A stretch of DNA of 64,000 bases from Sporothrix humicola (taxonomy: Eukaryota > Ascomycota > Sordariomycetes > Ophiostomatales > Ophiostomataceae). This document shows positions 14,968 through 28,993 of this stretch, in pieces. The notes beneath the pieces were generated by a model. The model ran no database searches and was not told the origin of the DNA. It was given only the letters and a program-made list of their open reading frames with translations. The stretch is taken from the NCBI GenBank assembly GCA_021396245.1, contig WNYE01000002.1, positions 372,001 to 436,000 on the forward strand, in the 5' to 3' direction. The translations under genes were made by a program, and so were the position numbers. Numbering within the stretch: position 1 is the stretch's first letter; every line of letters starts with the position of its first letter.

Positions 14968-14974
14968 GGTGAAG
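14739..14974 (+). repeat. A46 homopolymer with near-direct flanking repeats
   Basis: An uninterrupted run of 46 A occupies 14920-14965. The 9 bases after it, CCGGTGAAG (14966-14974), recur with one mismatch as CCGGTAAAG at 14739-14747. About 65 bp before the tract is a small hairpin, CTTGGTT then TTTC then AACCAAG (14838-14855). An A-tail with flanking near-duplications is the general layout of a retroposed transcript or SINE, but the repeat is short and imperfect, so this may be a simple homopolymer. The A tract itself is certain. Confidence 0.4.
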
Positions 14975-17900
14975 CGAGAAATCTTGACAGTGGCATCGTC
15001 CGTGGAGAACAAAGTTCCAGAGGTGAGCCACGATGAAACTTCATGAAGGAATAGACGCGGTCGGCGTTGTTGTGCTGCTTGGAAAAGGGCGAAGGAAAAA
15101 GACTTAGCCACATTACCAAGAAAACCCAAGAATACTTTTACTTTGTCAGACTCTGAACAGTTGATATCGCTTGATATTTGGGTAGAGGGCGTGAGAAATT
15201 GGGGACGAAAAGACTGCGAAAGCGGAGTGCAGGACAGGGTGGCTGGTTTGATTTTTGGTTGTTGGGTTCTGGGGACTTTGGATTTTTGCTTCTCACCTCT
15301 GGAAACTTTTGCCTCTCGCTTCTCCCTTTTTCCAATGCTTATTCGGGAGTGGTGAGACTTGGATTTGTCGTTATCCTCGTAGGGCAGAAGGATTTGTTGG
15401 AGATTGGGGAAATAAGGGGGGCGTGTGAGTGAGAATCTGCAGGCGTGGTGGTACGGGAGTAATACAAAGGATGGAGTTTCTCAGAAGCCATGGCAAAACG
15501 TCGGCGGGAACACGGCAGTGCCATCCATCGTTCGTCAACTACTGCGCACACTCATCGCCATCGTCAATCGTGCAGTGCAGGATCATAGGGCGACAATAGA
15601 GAATCTCAAATCTCTTGACTTTTTCTGTGTTGACTCGAAGAATGTATCCAAATCGAGCCTGAAAAAGGAGTGCATAAAACGCAAATCTACGACGTGCCGA
15701 CGTGCACATGCGTTGTATGCATGCACTGTGAAGACCAATGTGCGGGATCGAATTCAAAGGAACGTGATTGCCAGCGCATCGTCGGACTGTCGTCAACCAA
15801 AAACACAAAGTGTGGTCGTAGAAGGAATTACGATGTGCTAGACAATATTGGAGGGAAAAAAACAATCCCGGTCACTAGCAAATCACTTCACGACAACAAA
15901 TCATAGCAGCATCGACGGGGACAAAAAACGGAGAATACCGTCGACCGTAGAAGCAAAAAGGCATGTAACAATGGCTCTGCAATGGCTGCAGCACCGAGTC
16001 TGCAAGGACTGCGCCGCACTGGCGGGAAACAAGCACTTGCGAGGAGGCTGCAAAATCCGGGTGAAATCAAAATCAAAAGTCAAAGTGAAGGCTGGCGGTG
16101 TTCCATGAATCACTGCCATCATGATATTATCATTGCAAGTTGATACCGAAAGAGGCAAGTCTGTTCGCAGAAAAAGTGTTGCATTTTGCAAGGCATCGCG
16201 ATATTACGGTCCTTTTCTGCGTGTTTTCATCTTCGTCTGGTCTCTGTGGTGTCCTCTTCAGAATTTGTCAACAGCAGGGGGCTTGTCTTGACAAGGGCAC
16301 AAGGCCCTAGAGGAGGGACCTTGGGCTTTGATTGTGAGGATCCACGCGAGCCACGATGGGTTCTTGACCGTTGGACTTTTTCTTCTGCTCTCAATTCAAA
16401 AACACAAATGGCAGGGGGTTGCAAAGCCAATCAGATCCGCCGGAGCGTCTTGGTAATGGACGCGGTTAAAAATAGGCACTTACAAAGCACGTGTGAAATG
16501 AGGTTGGACAAGGGTGGAATAGATTGACAGTGGGCAGAAAGGAGGAGGAGGAGTCGAAGAGAGCCGCGAGTGAGTGGGACCGTTGATGGCGGGTGGTACC
16601 TTCCCTTGGTGGGAAGCGCGCCTCTTTCCCATGGACACCCAAAAGGCACCACCCGCCTTACGACGGCACAGAATGAGAGAAGGAAGGAGCGCTGGGAAAC
16701 ATTGGGCCAGTTTGACGGCTTGGGGGCCAAAAAATCCCAAGAAAATTAATTACAATGAAAAAGGCAAAACGGGCCAGACGATGGAAATGCAACGCTGGAG
16801 CCAGCAGAGCAGAGGCGAGAGACGAACTACGTGAGAGGGGCCCCATCCGAGGCCATGCTCTCTCGATGTTATTTTACAGAGTTGCAGTGGACAATGGTCG
16901 ATACGCCAAAGTCTGGCCGATGCTTCACAACTTTGTCTCTGTGCCTGCAGCTTTCTGCGGCATGGGCCCCCGATTTCTTATTCTCTCAGTTCTGGGACAA
17001 GTCTGATGTCTGATGTTTCCCAGACATCGATTGATGATTACAAGGTTGGAAAAGGCTGGCGGAAGTAGTCTTCCTAGCCTTTTCTACAAAACTAGCCTCC
17101 CCAGCACAATGGCGGCACGGCCGCCCGTCAAAGCTTCTAGGTGCCATCCAGGAGGCAAAGTCAAAGAGGAAAAAAGACAAATGGCTAATGGCAAAACTAT
17201 CTCTTCACTCTTCTCCAGTCGGGCATTGAGACACTCCACTGATGTTGCATTGTCTTTGGGCTGCCGGGGTGCTCCTTCCCTTTTCTCCTGTCTCGTCTCT
17301 TATTTTCCTTCGCGCCTCTCTCGTAGGGCAGGCGCGTGTGAGTCCTCCAGGCGCAGGCGAGAAAACAGACGCCTCTCATTGCTTGTCGCCTTTGCTTGTC
17401 CGTTGGGTAATTTCTTGCATACGGGCTCTGCACCTCCCTTAATTTCGCCGGATACGATACGTGCTGCCACAATACGGACTTCATATACGCCATTGACTTC
17501 GCCCTGCGGCGAGTCGTTCTTGCCCTTTTTTTTTTTCTTGGAAATAATTTTGCAATTTGGAATGGCCGACGATGAACACAAAGAAATGGCAAGAACGGGC
17601 GAGGCCAAAGAGTAGAAGGAAGGTACGACGTGCGACATCCGACATACGATGCTACCCTTTCTGTTTTGCTAGTCGAGATTTATTTCTCCTTCAAGAAGGA
17701 GCTTCTGGGAGAGCTTGTGGTTGCACAGATGCAGCCACTTGCACTTACACACGCGACGGGGCTAGGTCCGAGACTCGCCCTAATCCGTTGGGTGGTGGTG
17801 GAATTGTAAGGTCCAAGTAGACTCGACGGAGCCGAATTCCCCCTCCCCCCTGGTCGGGTCGCTCGTCCGTCGCCCAAGTTTCGTCAATTTAGTTGATTTT

Positions 17901-18082
17901 CTGATTTTCTAGTCATCTTTTGGCCATCCTTTTTGTTCATTTTGGCCTCTTCGCGTGTCTTTGTCTTCTCCAATCGCTGCGCGTGGTTTGTCTATCGTGA
18001 GCAACGCCCTAAACTACGGGCTGTCGATCGGTAGACAAAGAAGAGAAAGACAACGGAAGTCGGCTTTCTTGAGTAAGTTGCA

Positions 18083-18114
18083 TTTACAAAATGACTTTCT
18101 ACTTGTTTTGTAAA
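18083..18114. repeat. 9-bp inverted repeat
   Basis: TTTACAAAA at 18083-18091 pairs with TTTTGTAAA at 18106-18114 across a 14-base loop. It is AT-rich and could be chance. A T15 tract follows at 18196-18210. Confidence 0.5.
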
Positions 18115-18850
18115 ACGACTTTTACAAAGCAGTCTGCCAAGTGCGGCCAAGAGTGAAAATGTAAAGCTATTCAGTGACAAGAGTATGGAATACAATTTTT
18201 TTTTTTTTTTAATTTTTTGTTTTTCTTATTTCTCACAGTGTATCTCTTGACAGCAGGGCAGGTGGGGAGCGCACGTGGACAACAGCCCATGCAGGGTGCG
18301 CTGTTTTCCTGACCATCGTTGCAACAGCTGCTCATCTTGCCGATATCCCGGGAGCTCCTCCCTGTCGTGAACTTTTTGTCGTTTATTTTCCTTTTCTTTT
18401 CTTTGGTTCATGTTCTCATTCTAGCTTGGTTCGTCAACAATGTTTTGTAACGGAGATTTCCGTGGAAGTGCAAACATGCAGAAACTCTTGTAAATGCAAA
18501 GGCAAAGGCAAATGCAAATGCAATCATGCAGCTGCAGGCAGAGCTCGTGCTTGACTCGATATTGTCTTCCATGCCATGAAACAATCAAGGAGTCGACATG
18601 GAGACGCAGAATAACCTTTTTGCCGTTTACACTGTTTAACTCTCCTTCTCTACGGCACTCAAAAGGGGAAGGACGGCAAGGCTGGCCCCATATCTCTCCA
18701 TAACTGAAGTGCCCATTGCAATCACGGACCAGACGGGACTCGATGCTTGAGCAAGATAATGTCCATCCTTCCCATTGTCCCATACCGATTTTGTGTTAGT
18801 GGCTTCAAACGTTCATGCAAGCCATCGCAAGGGGAAGCCACCTGTTGAAA

Positions 18851-18882
18851 CCAAAAAGGGCCAAAAAGGGCCAAAAAGGGCC
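18851..18882. repeat. 10-bp tandem repeat, about three units
   Basis: Three exact copies of CCAAAAAGGG (18851-18880) are followed by a partial copy. They fall inside a 258-codon open frame that I reject as a gene. Confidence 0.85.
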
Positions 18883-21800
18883 AGAACAGAAAGTCACACT
18901 GAGAAACAGGAATTCAAACGAAGCTATGATGGGGCACCACTGAAGCTTGCACAGAAAAGGTTTGGGGGCGTTTTGGAAAGCACTTTTGGAGAGCATTTTG
19001 GAGTTTGGGGAACATTTCGGGATTTCATGGGGGATCTTTTGCTGTGTCGACTTTGCCGCAAAGAGGCATGGCGTGCAGGAACAGGAACACTGCCGTTTCA
19101 TTCTGGAAGCCCGTTGGAGGAAGACACAGGAAGAGCTCTTGACTTTGTCTGGCATAGCGAAATCAAATGGTCATTGCTTTCGTGTTGTGTTTCTTGTGTT
19201 TCTTGTATCTCCTGTGAATCCTTTTATGTGAATTCGAGAAGGATGTCAACCTCGCGTGTTTCTCGGTCGTTTCTTGCTTCTTTTGTCGATTCGTCCCATG
19301 CATTTCCACAAACCATGCGTTTTATGATTTGGGGTTTCTGCCAGCATGGCAGGCATGGGTATGTAAATGTCGTTGCGTTTTGCTTCTTCGCATGTCGTTC
19401 TTTCTGGCCTTGGCGGATCCTAAAAATCCTTTACCAGTTGAAAAGGTGCAGGGCCATTCTCTCCGGAAAATCCGGGACTGTGGAAGGAAGCCGTCAAAAC
19501 GCAAAGAGAAAAAATAAGGTGCTCTCGCTTTTGAAGCTCTTAACTCCATAGCTCCAGAGAGCTCGAGAAAATCTACCAAAAGATGCCACAAGATGCTAGA
19601 AACCCCACAGCCCTGTCCATTGTTCATCTACCGGGAAATTTACAATGCAGTCAATCATTCCTCGATGCTAGACTCTCTTGGGCAGATCGTAACAAAATGG
19701 AACCAAAGGATGAACAAAATACTGATATCTTGAAGAGGAGGGGACAGTAAAGAGGGGGCCAGGCCCTGCTAGCGTTCAGAGCCAGAGGAAGCAAGGCCGG
19801 TAAAATGGCAAAAAGGGAATGTAAAAGAGAAAAATCGACAGACGTGAGGGGAGGCATACAAACCAAAGAAAATGTTGACCAGCCAGGTCAAAGTCGACAA
19901 AGGGAGCAAAAGGAGCAAATGCATGATAGGGTATCACTCGTCCGCGGAATCGGACATGACAAGGGAGAATCGGTCGACGGAGATACAGAGATAAATACAA
20001 GTGATTTTTTGACCTTTCAGTATTTTCGGGCAAACATTTGATTCTGTGAGGAGGAAGAACACATACGCAGCTCAAGAATTAGGAGAATACGACCACGAGA
20101 ATTCAAGACGGGCCAGACCAAAATGCAGGTAAAAACGACGCCAACAAGCGAGGCATGGCGGCTCCTGTTTGTGGGAAATAAGAAATATCAAATAAAAAAG
20201 GGGACCCATCGCTTCAGGGCTGAAGATTTGCAGATCGAGGGATGCTCACGCCGGTGGATGGACGTGAGATTCTTCTTCCTTTTGGTGGGCGAGAAAAGGA
20301 CAAAACGAGACACGCCGTTGAAACGGTGTACCGATTGACGATTGACAATCAATCGGGGCCGGAGGAATATGACAGGGCGTGGCATTTTTGTGCACCAAAA
20401 AGAGGGTGGACACTAACATGGCGCCAGTCAAAAACGGGGAAAGAACGCTTTTAACTTTCTCAACGATGGTTCGTGTCGTGTCTTTTTGTTCTTCGTCTTG
20501 GTGTCTCTGGTCCCTTCCGTCTCCGTCTCCCAAGACTCTAGAAGCGAGAAAAGGGGGAAGGAGCACACCAACAGACAGCACCAAAAGGAAACAACGGACA
20601 ACGACGAAAAAGAAAGCAAAAGGGCAAGAACGACCGTTGCCCAAAGCAAGCTAGTTCAGGGACAACACGAGCTGCTAGGACAATTGCTGGGACATAAAAG
20701 CACTCACTGAATACATCATCTCGCATCAATACGCATCGAGAACAGAACTGGTGAATTCAATATGTTGTCAACGTAATACGTGCACGTTGTCAGTCTGGTC
20801 TCTCCTCTCCTCTATCTCGATGTGGCGGCAGTGCCTCGAATGAAGAAAGAACTGATCGCCGGGTCCAGGTGACTCCTTCCCTGTAAAATTCTCCGTAACA
20901 AGGACACAGCCCTCCAGCCCTGCAACGTGCATCTGCTGTAACAGTAACCCAACAGAGACATTTTGGGCGAGATGGAGGAAGGGGCGAACGAGCGGTCCAT
21001 TTTGCCATTTTCTCGCGATGTCCACTTTTCTTCTCCTTTGCTGGCCTGCGATTCGCACAAACAAGACACTCTCGCGCCTGACTTTGTCTACTTGTTTTCT
21101 TTTTAGAGTTGGCGAGTCGGCGCGGGCGACGCGTGCGGAGTGTCGTCTTTTGCACATCTCCCATTCTTTTGGGACGACCTACACCACAAGCTACCAGAAA
21201 TTACTCCGCACTTTTTCGTCTTTGCGCCTCTTTTCCTTTTCTCTCTTTTCTCGTCTCCTTATCTGGCTTGTCTGGTAATCAGAATTACTGTATACAGAGA
21301 AGGCGGCTGCTAGTTTCCCCCCGGATTTCGGGGCCGTTGTTGCGCCACGTCCGGTTTTGCTTCCGTCTTCTTCTACATGCCACCGTGTTAGTGGTAGCGC
21401 CGACAGAGAACGACAAAGAGGACTAAAACACGCCCTGTCAACCCCTGTCACAAAAAACGGTTGCTCACAAAGCAAGCCAGCAAGCTCTCTAATATTTAGG
21501 ACAAAAGTTAGCAGCCCATCCAGGTCCTCAGCGTTTTTCTCCGCTTTAGGAGCAGTTGGAAGCAGGTTTGAAAGGAAAATAATGCGGAGAAAATGGCAGA
21601 CGGATCTCGTAGACTCGCCAGGCAAGCAATTGTCAATTTGTTGATCGACATTTCGACCAGTTCGAAACGGCGCCAGGAGATAATGGGGAAAGCTGTGGCA
21701 AAAAAGTACTGATAAAGAAAAAGTGAAAGGGTGGAAGAGTTAAAACAGCACCAAACAGTAAACAAATAGGGCAACCCGGTCAAATATCAACCCCGATAAT

Positions 21801-24800
21801 GCCATTTGGGGTCCTACCTACTATTTTGCTATTTTGGTGGTTTCTGGGCCTAGAGACGAGTCACGTTTTCACGCTTTTTGTTGCCGGTCCCGTCTGGAGA
21901 GCTTCCGTCTGGAGGATCGCCCAATGGTCTTCACCAAAACGAGATGGGCTTTAATGGCTCGTTTCCTTTTGTGTATTTTGCGACTCTTTTGTTCTCATCT
22001 TTTATTTTTCGTGTGTAAAAATGCCAGTAGGACAACAAAAAACAGGATCGATACAGGAGACCATCCAGACCCATGTGGTCCTTGCTCGAGAAATTAGAAA
22101 ATGGCACAAAATAGCAACAAAAATGAGAAAGTATCAGAAGTATATCGTATTAAAATCTGAAAAGCGCAATCGCATTCGTCAAGCACGGATGGGGAACGGA
22201 ACTCGGTGTTGAGATAGCGAAACTCGCGAGACGGTTCAAAGAAAGTGTCGATCGACAAGGACCATGTATTTTTGCAATGTTGGCGATACCCATGCTCGCA
22301 CTCGCTCTCCATGCAAGATGTCCCCATTATTCATTTCTTGGTCCTCTTGTCATCGCTGTCTCTCCTCGTGTTCTTTCTGTCTATCCTTTTCAATCTACCC
22401 TGAAAACCTTCTCTGATCGTCGTTGTGTTTCCCCATATAAAGGTACACAACAGTATCTTTAAAAAACCTCAAGCTCGCATTCGGACAGTGCATCCACTGA
22501 CATGTGTTTTCTTGTGATTTTTGTAGTCTTTCTTTTGCATGTGTGGCTTGACCCATTGTTTTCGTATGCGCTTTCACAGCATTCAGCCTCCACGAGCTCC
22601 CCGTACAAAAGTACCAAAGTACGGGCCGTTTACCGTAGAGCCTCTCGACCCCTGCATCTCCATAGAAAATATGACGAAATGCTGCTTTTACGCCGTATTT
22701 TCTGTGTATTTGTGTTCTTGACACAACGAACACATTGACGTGGAACCGCTAACCCCAACTTTTCCAGTAGCGACATTGTCCGTCTGGCGGCGTGTCCGAC
22801 GGAGACAAAATGGGAGAAAGCAAAAAGAGGAGATAACAAGGAGATACAGTCGGCTCGACCGTTTTCGGTGTTTTCACTGGACTCTTTACTTTAACATTGA
22901 CTTCGAGGTGTAAATGAAATTTGCCGTTATGGGGTCGATACTACTGTCGTCGTAGGCGCGGTTGGCGGTTGTTTCAACCTTCCTTTTCGTCTTTCGACTT
23001 CTAACCTTTCGCTTCTTTTTTCTGTTTATGGTATCTCTTGAGCCTCTCTTTTCCACTTGCAATGCGATCCTTTTTTCTATCAAAATTCGTGTCGAGTTGA
23101 CAGGACTCTGCGCATCCGTTAATAGCTCTCATAAAAATGTGGTTATTTCAGTGCATGCTCTTCTCGCACTCGCACTCTCTCTTACTTTAGGGCCGGCATG
23201 TTCAATAGGCCGGTGGCCGAACTGCTGAAAAAGCAAAGAAAACGTGCTTTAAGAAAGAGTTACCGTTTTGGGCTGCCCTAAAAATGGCCTACCTCTGATG
23301 AATATTATGGGGCCAGCTTTTGTGACGTTTGCCGTCTTACCTTTCGAGCCTTAAAGTATCTTGTATCTTGTATCATTTTTGCTCCAGCATCTCCATGCAA
23401 ACATCTCCACGCTGTTCTCCATATCGTGTTGTCTTGTGACCCCAAGTTCCCATTTTTATGTGTTAACCCTGCTCTTGGATCCATCACAGTAAAAAGAAGT
23501 AAAAAAAGACGCAGTTGACAGCCAACATGTGCACCGTTGAAAGGGCCGACTGCAACGATAATGTGCATCGCCGCTGGCCGTGTAGTTTTTGTACGACGAC
23601 AGACTTACTCAATAAAGTAGGAGGCAAGAGATCTCACGAGAAGAGAAAAGAGAAAAGAGAATGAAATATTGCATCTTACTCAAAACAAAGACGGCCACGG
23701 GAACGGAATTGCCATGGCTGTCCTGTACTACGAGAGCTTCAATGCTACGTACAACGTCAGTGTACTTCTTGGGGAGTTTGTATTATCTTCATTGTCGTTC
23801 ATTTCCTCTCTCACCTCTTTTTTGTAGTATTTTTCCTCTTTAAACCCTCTCCCATTCTCTCGATCTGCCTCTTTCCAGAGACATTTCCATGTGTCTTTCC
23901 AACTATCTCACTTGCAGATACAGCTTCTCTAGTAGTCTAGTTTTCATGTACGTCGACGTCGTAGTCTGCGCTTCTTGTCTTACGTTCTCGCCCACACGTT
24001 TTCTCTCTGCTTTTCCACCTGCCTATTTTCTTACATTACTTCTCAAAAAACAAGCGCGCCAGCGTGCATTGGCACACCCACTTGCTCCCCATCTTTTTCC
24101 CGAGTTTCTCTGCCCTACGACGCTTGCGTCTAAATTTCCTTGGTCTAGGCTCTGGCATCTGTGCTCATGATCTTGATTTGATCATGATTTTGATCATGGT
24201 TGTATTCATACTCTTGCTTTTCTATCAACAATTGCATTTGATTCTTGTCTTCCTGCCAATTGCCGCGTATTGCGTAAAAGACGTAGAACCTTAAAAGGCA
24301 AGACGCTGCGCTCGTCTCCACTCTCCGCACGGCAGTGCTTGATTCCCAGTCTCTTGTGCGCCCAGCAGCCTCTTTGTGGTGCATCGGTCATGTCACCCAA
24401 GTCCAAGGAAACCAGGTCGATGCCCAGAGGACCCAGTCTGGCCCTAGGAGATTTGTCAAAAGATGGACTCGACGGCGTCGCGGCAAACGGCAGATATATC
24501 CTCGAAACAAAGGGCTGGGAATAAGAAGACTCCCAACTGGACGGTTGTCGATCACTTTTGGGGGCAGTTTGGGGGCAGAAACCAGAGCAAGCCTCCCAAT
24601 TTTCCCAATGCTCCCGAAAATTCCAAAGAATGACCTCATCTCTCCCGTATCAACAAAGCCCACAGGTGTTTTGGGTGACAAGGTTTATTGGGCAAAGTCT
24701 TGGCTTCAAAGTCCAGTGACTTTTTTATCCTCCGCAATTGATGAAACAATGCTGTGTTGGTCGATTTGATCGCGATTCAATGTTTTCTTTATGTGGCTAC

Positions 24801-27800
24801 TTTGGCCCGGCCAACAGAATTCAAAAAGCAGGCATTTGTGCAGGGTTAACACGAAGGAAGACAGACAAACAAGGAGCCAGGTTTGCGTGGGGAAGGACGG
24901 GATGGGAATCGACGACGATCGTCTTTGCTATCGCCCATTCTGCACAGCTATCTAGCAAAAAAGAGGAAGGAAATAGCGAAAAGCAAATGGGTGCAAAGTG
25001 AAAAGGCTGAATACACAAAAATAGAAGCAAAAGTTCCCAAAAACACAGGGTGCACCTGTACGATTTACGCCATGGGTATCACAACAGGAAGGATGGGAGC
25101 ATCAAATGAAGACTGAGTAGAAAAACAACAGAATGATAGGAACGCCACAAAAGGCTATCTTGAAGGATTTGCTTCGCTTGTGGCTCGGGGCCAGCAATGG
25201 GCGGATATACCAGCCATTTGCCTGCCATTTACCTGCCATTTTGGCGATTCAAGGGTGTATTTACATTTCCAGCCTGTAGATTGACGATATTAGCGCGGTG
25301 CCTGTGGGATGGTGGGATGTGGGATGTGGGATTCGGGTTTATTTTGGGTATTATTTATTTCCTCTTTTTTGCTTCAGATTTTGAAATTGGCGATATTCTC
25401 GCCCTACAAGGAGGATGCTGGCACGGCATAACAATGCACCATATTTGATCTTCTTCTTCGAGGAACACACAACAGACGACAAATAGACAAATAAATGAAG
25501 ACCCCGTGCATCCTGTGCGTCCCGTGTAATGAATTTGCCAATATCGGGTGCAGACGGCGTACTCCGAGCGGGCGAGCAACGTTTCGAGAACTCGACGAGA
25601 AGTCAACAAGAACTCTTAGAAGTCTTGTTTAATTCATTTACGAGCCGCCAGAAGGAGCCAGGAAGCACAGATACCCAGATCCTCGCAGCTGATTTAGAGT
25701 GTGTCCGCGTTTATCGTGACTCTCCGCCGAGGCATGTCGTTCACGTTCCCTCGTCCCTCGTGCATGGTCCTTGTGTCCTTTGTGCAGTCGGCGTCTGTTT
25801 CGGCTGGCCGCGCACAAGCACGACAGATCAACGATCAAAGATGGATATGTGGGAGTATGGAAATATGAAAATAGACAGATCAAAAATAGACGGCATCCAA
25901 TACGCTCTAAGTGGTTTTGATGCGAGGAGACGTCAGTTCTGGAATCTTTTCACGAAACGCAATACATGGTCACAAAATACAGCTCCAATCTACACCATAC
26001 TCTCACCGACATTGAACCAATATGCAGATAGTTTATTATTGGAATCTTTCGTATCGTTCTATCTGTTTGTGTCTAGCCTTTTCCTCTCCCGATTGTCTAC
26101 TTCCCCGGCTCGAAACACTCCCGGCCCTGCAGGGCAGACTCGATGACAGGAAACACACCGATCCGGAGATGGTGTCGTCGTATGGAGGAAAGCTTTACCT
26201 TGTGGGTTGTACTATGAACGGAGCACTTTGGAGTTCTGGAGAGAGGTTGGATCGTCTGAAGCACTTGTTCCTGACGTTCCGGCGCCTACGCGCTTGCTGC
26301 GCATTGTTTGATTGTTTGGTCTGATCTGATTTTAGTAAAGCGAGAACGAGCTCCGTGTAAGAGCTTCTTTTTTTACCCTCTGGCTCTGATCTCTGTTTCT
26401 AATTGTGGGCAAATTCAAATTTAGAACAAGACGTTCCCCCATTCGCCCATTTACCCATCAGCCACGCTGTGCATTTTCCCTTTGCTGTGATTTTCCAGCC
26501 TTTTGTTTGGTTGTTTTGGCTGTTTTGTGATGGAAGCAAGGTTGCACTTCAAGCCTCAGCCACGCTCCAAACCCACCTCCACCACCACTCTTTCCCTAAC
26601 ATTCCCACTTACAGGGCTCCGTTTTGTTCGTCCGTCTCGCTATTTGCTTACCACCGTTTTGCCGGCGGAAGCGGGAGACGGCCAGGGCGCTATGCCAGCC
26701 AGCCCTGCTCCGTTCCTTCAACGTTTTGCACTAACAAAACCCATCCGACCCCAAAACGAAGTAGACAAAATAGGAAAAATAGTCGACGGGGGAAACTTGA
26801 CGGACAATTTGACAACTGACACCTTTTCGCCCTTCTTACCCCCGCCGACAATGTCACCAAGACAGGCCTAAAAACACGCCAAAGCAGCACCAAAAGACAC
26901 CAAACCACTGGCTCGCCAACATGGCCTAAAATCGACTGGTCTAAAGCCAAGCTTTTCGCTTCAAATCAAAGGCTTCACGTCTGTGTTGTCTGTGTCCATT
27001 TAGGAAGTTCCGTCAAGGAGAGAGAACAAGAACATGCTCTGACTCTATCTAGACATATCAAGATATTATGTGATTGTAGATATTCATGGAATAGATGCAG
27101 GTAATTTTGCAAGTATTTAATGTTTCATTGTTTCTTAAATTTATTCTGTTCCAAATATTTAAGTGCACGGAATAAAAATAAAGTAAATATTTTGTACCGC
27201 CGCATTTTCACATCAAAACACGAGACATCAAGCCACGCTTCTTTTCTCTTTGTTCTTGACTACCGAACCGCGCCGTCGCTCAAGTCTCGCGCGCTTCTCG
27301 GGCCTTGTAAACTCGTAAAATAGACGCTTCACACCTTCTCAGTATCAACGGTGTTGACGTCGATACGTGCCGTCTTTTGTCTTCCCTGTCGTTGCTTGCC
27401 TGCCTTCTCCCAAAACGAGTGATCGACAAACATTAAAAAAGTCGAAAACGCAACGGACTGGGGTGGTGTCTTGCTCCATTGGGCATTGCTGCATCTTGTT
27501 CCCCAGTTCTTTTTGAGCTTTCAGTCTTTTGAGAGTTGTCCTAGTCGAGTCCTACACCTGATTCGCACGTCGGACTGTCTACTTTTGTTTCCATTTCCAG
27601 ATACGTCGGTCTTTCTTGTCGAGAACTCACACACAAACCCGGCAGACAGACAGGGATTGCAAGATCGACAGTAAAGGTAAACGTTGTTGACGTTGTTTCT
27701 CTCGTATCTGCCGTCCTTGAGTTTAAAAACCATGGCACGCAAGCAAGGAAGAAGAAACGACAAAGCACCGAGAGACAAAAGGCAGCCCTAACACGAGCTC

Positions 27801-28977
27801 CGAGCACGACGAGCGTCGATGTTGATGTCGACCAAGATAGAAACAGAGACAGAAGCACATTCAGCGTGACCGTGACCGTGATAAGTGATCAGATCGCTGC
27901 CGTTGCATTTCTGCATCGTCGCTCTGATTTTGTCGTCTATTTTTGTTTTATACTTCATGGTCGGTGTCGATGGCCGCATGATGGCCGCTGTGGACTTTCC
28001 GTCGAACATATTTTCTTCTCTCCGCCGTCTCTCCGTTTTGTCCGTCTTTTGCTTCTCCGAGACTTGGTGTACTTCCTCGCAACAGACGTCTCCAAAAAAT
28101 CCAAAATTCCCCAAATGACCTCCCAGACCTCCCAGACCTCGCACTCGCATCGTCCCGCCGGATTGCCAGCCTTATGGGCGGGATTGGCAGTCGAATAGGC
28201 GGGATGCGCCCTGCAGTGTTGCGGTGAGTGGTTTTTATTCTGCTATGGTATTAATATTCTCAGGTAGTGCACATACACCCAGGTTTTGGTTATGGTTATA
28301 TATTGGGGCGTGTCGCATGTAACAACAGCGGCTTCCAGTGCCTTGGGTGCGTTTGGTGCGTTTTTGCACCGTATTGGAGACTTGGAGACAACTGGGAGCA
28401 TTGCATGTAACCTTGGTCGATCTTTCTGTATCTGGCAGTCAACCGCTTGCCAATACGGACGTATATACGGCAGGAGCCATCGTCCATGGCGGCCCAAAGA
28501 AAGACAAAAGACAAAAGGAAAGAGCATTGGGACGTCAAAACAGTTCCAACGGAGGAAACAGCGGCATCTTGTCGAGACGGGACGAGGAAGGCGCGACCAG
28601 ACGAGAACAAAGGAAATGGTAGCCCGAAATTGTAAAGGCTACAGAAAAATGACGAAGAATATAAGCAATTGCTCCTTGCAAACTGCATGTCGAATGGCAG
28701 GTCTTGGGTCTTTAAAGAGTGGTCATCCTTGCAAGCCGAGTGACGACAAAAGACAAACAGAAAGGACGTAGTCAAGAAACATGGAAATAACACAAATCAT
28801 ACTGACGAAAAGCAGAGAATAAAAAATAAAAAGAATAAAACGAGAAAGGCAAGTGCAAGTGCAAAAGGCGGCGGAGGCATTTCCCAGGGCCAAGAGCAAG
28901 GGAATTGGAGGGGGCGTGTGCAGTGGCCATCGAGTCGAATAGGGGAGGGGGGCGTAGGGAAAGGAAGGAACGACAGA

Positions 28978-28993
28978 GGGGGGGGGGGGGGGG
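28978..28993. repeat. G16 homopolymer in a G-rich stretch
   Basis: Sixteen consecutive G follow other G-runs between 28900 and 28978, about 700 bp before the bZIP start codon. Such a stretch can form G-quadruplexes and is prone to length change; whether it matters for the promoter is unknown. Confidence 0.85.

Noticed and set aside
17013..17615. 200-codon plus-strand frame
   Set aside because: No family resemblance or codon bias; competing frames of similar quality lie on both strands.
18775..19551. 258-codon open frame on the plus strand, the longest in the upstream desert
   Set aside because: Contains the CCAAAAAGGG tandem repeat, has no domain, no coding-type codon bias and an unnatural Ser/Cys/Phe-rich composition.
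24161..24199. Repeated TGATCATG near 24180
   Set aside because: Short, low-complexity direct and inverted matches; not distinguishable from chance.
25529..26146. 205-codon plus-strand frame
   Set aside because: No domain, no codon bias, and no supporting splice structure.
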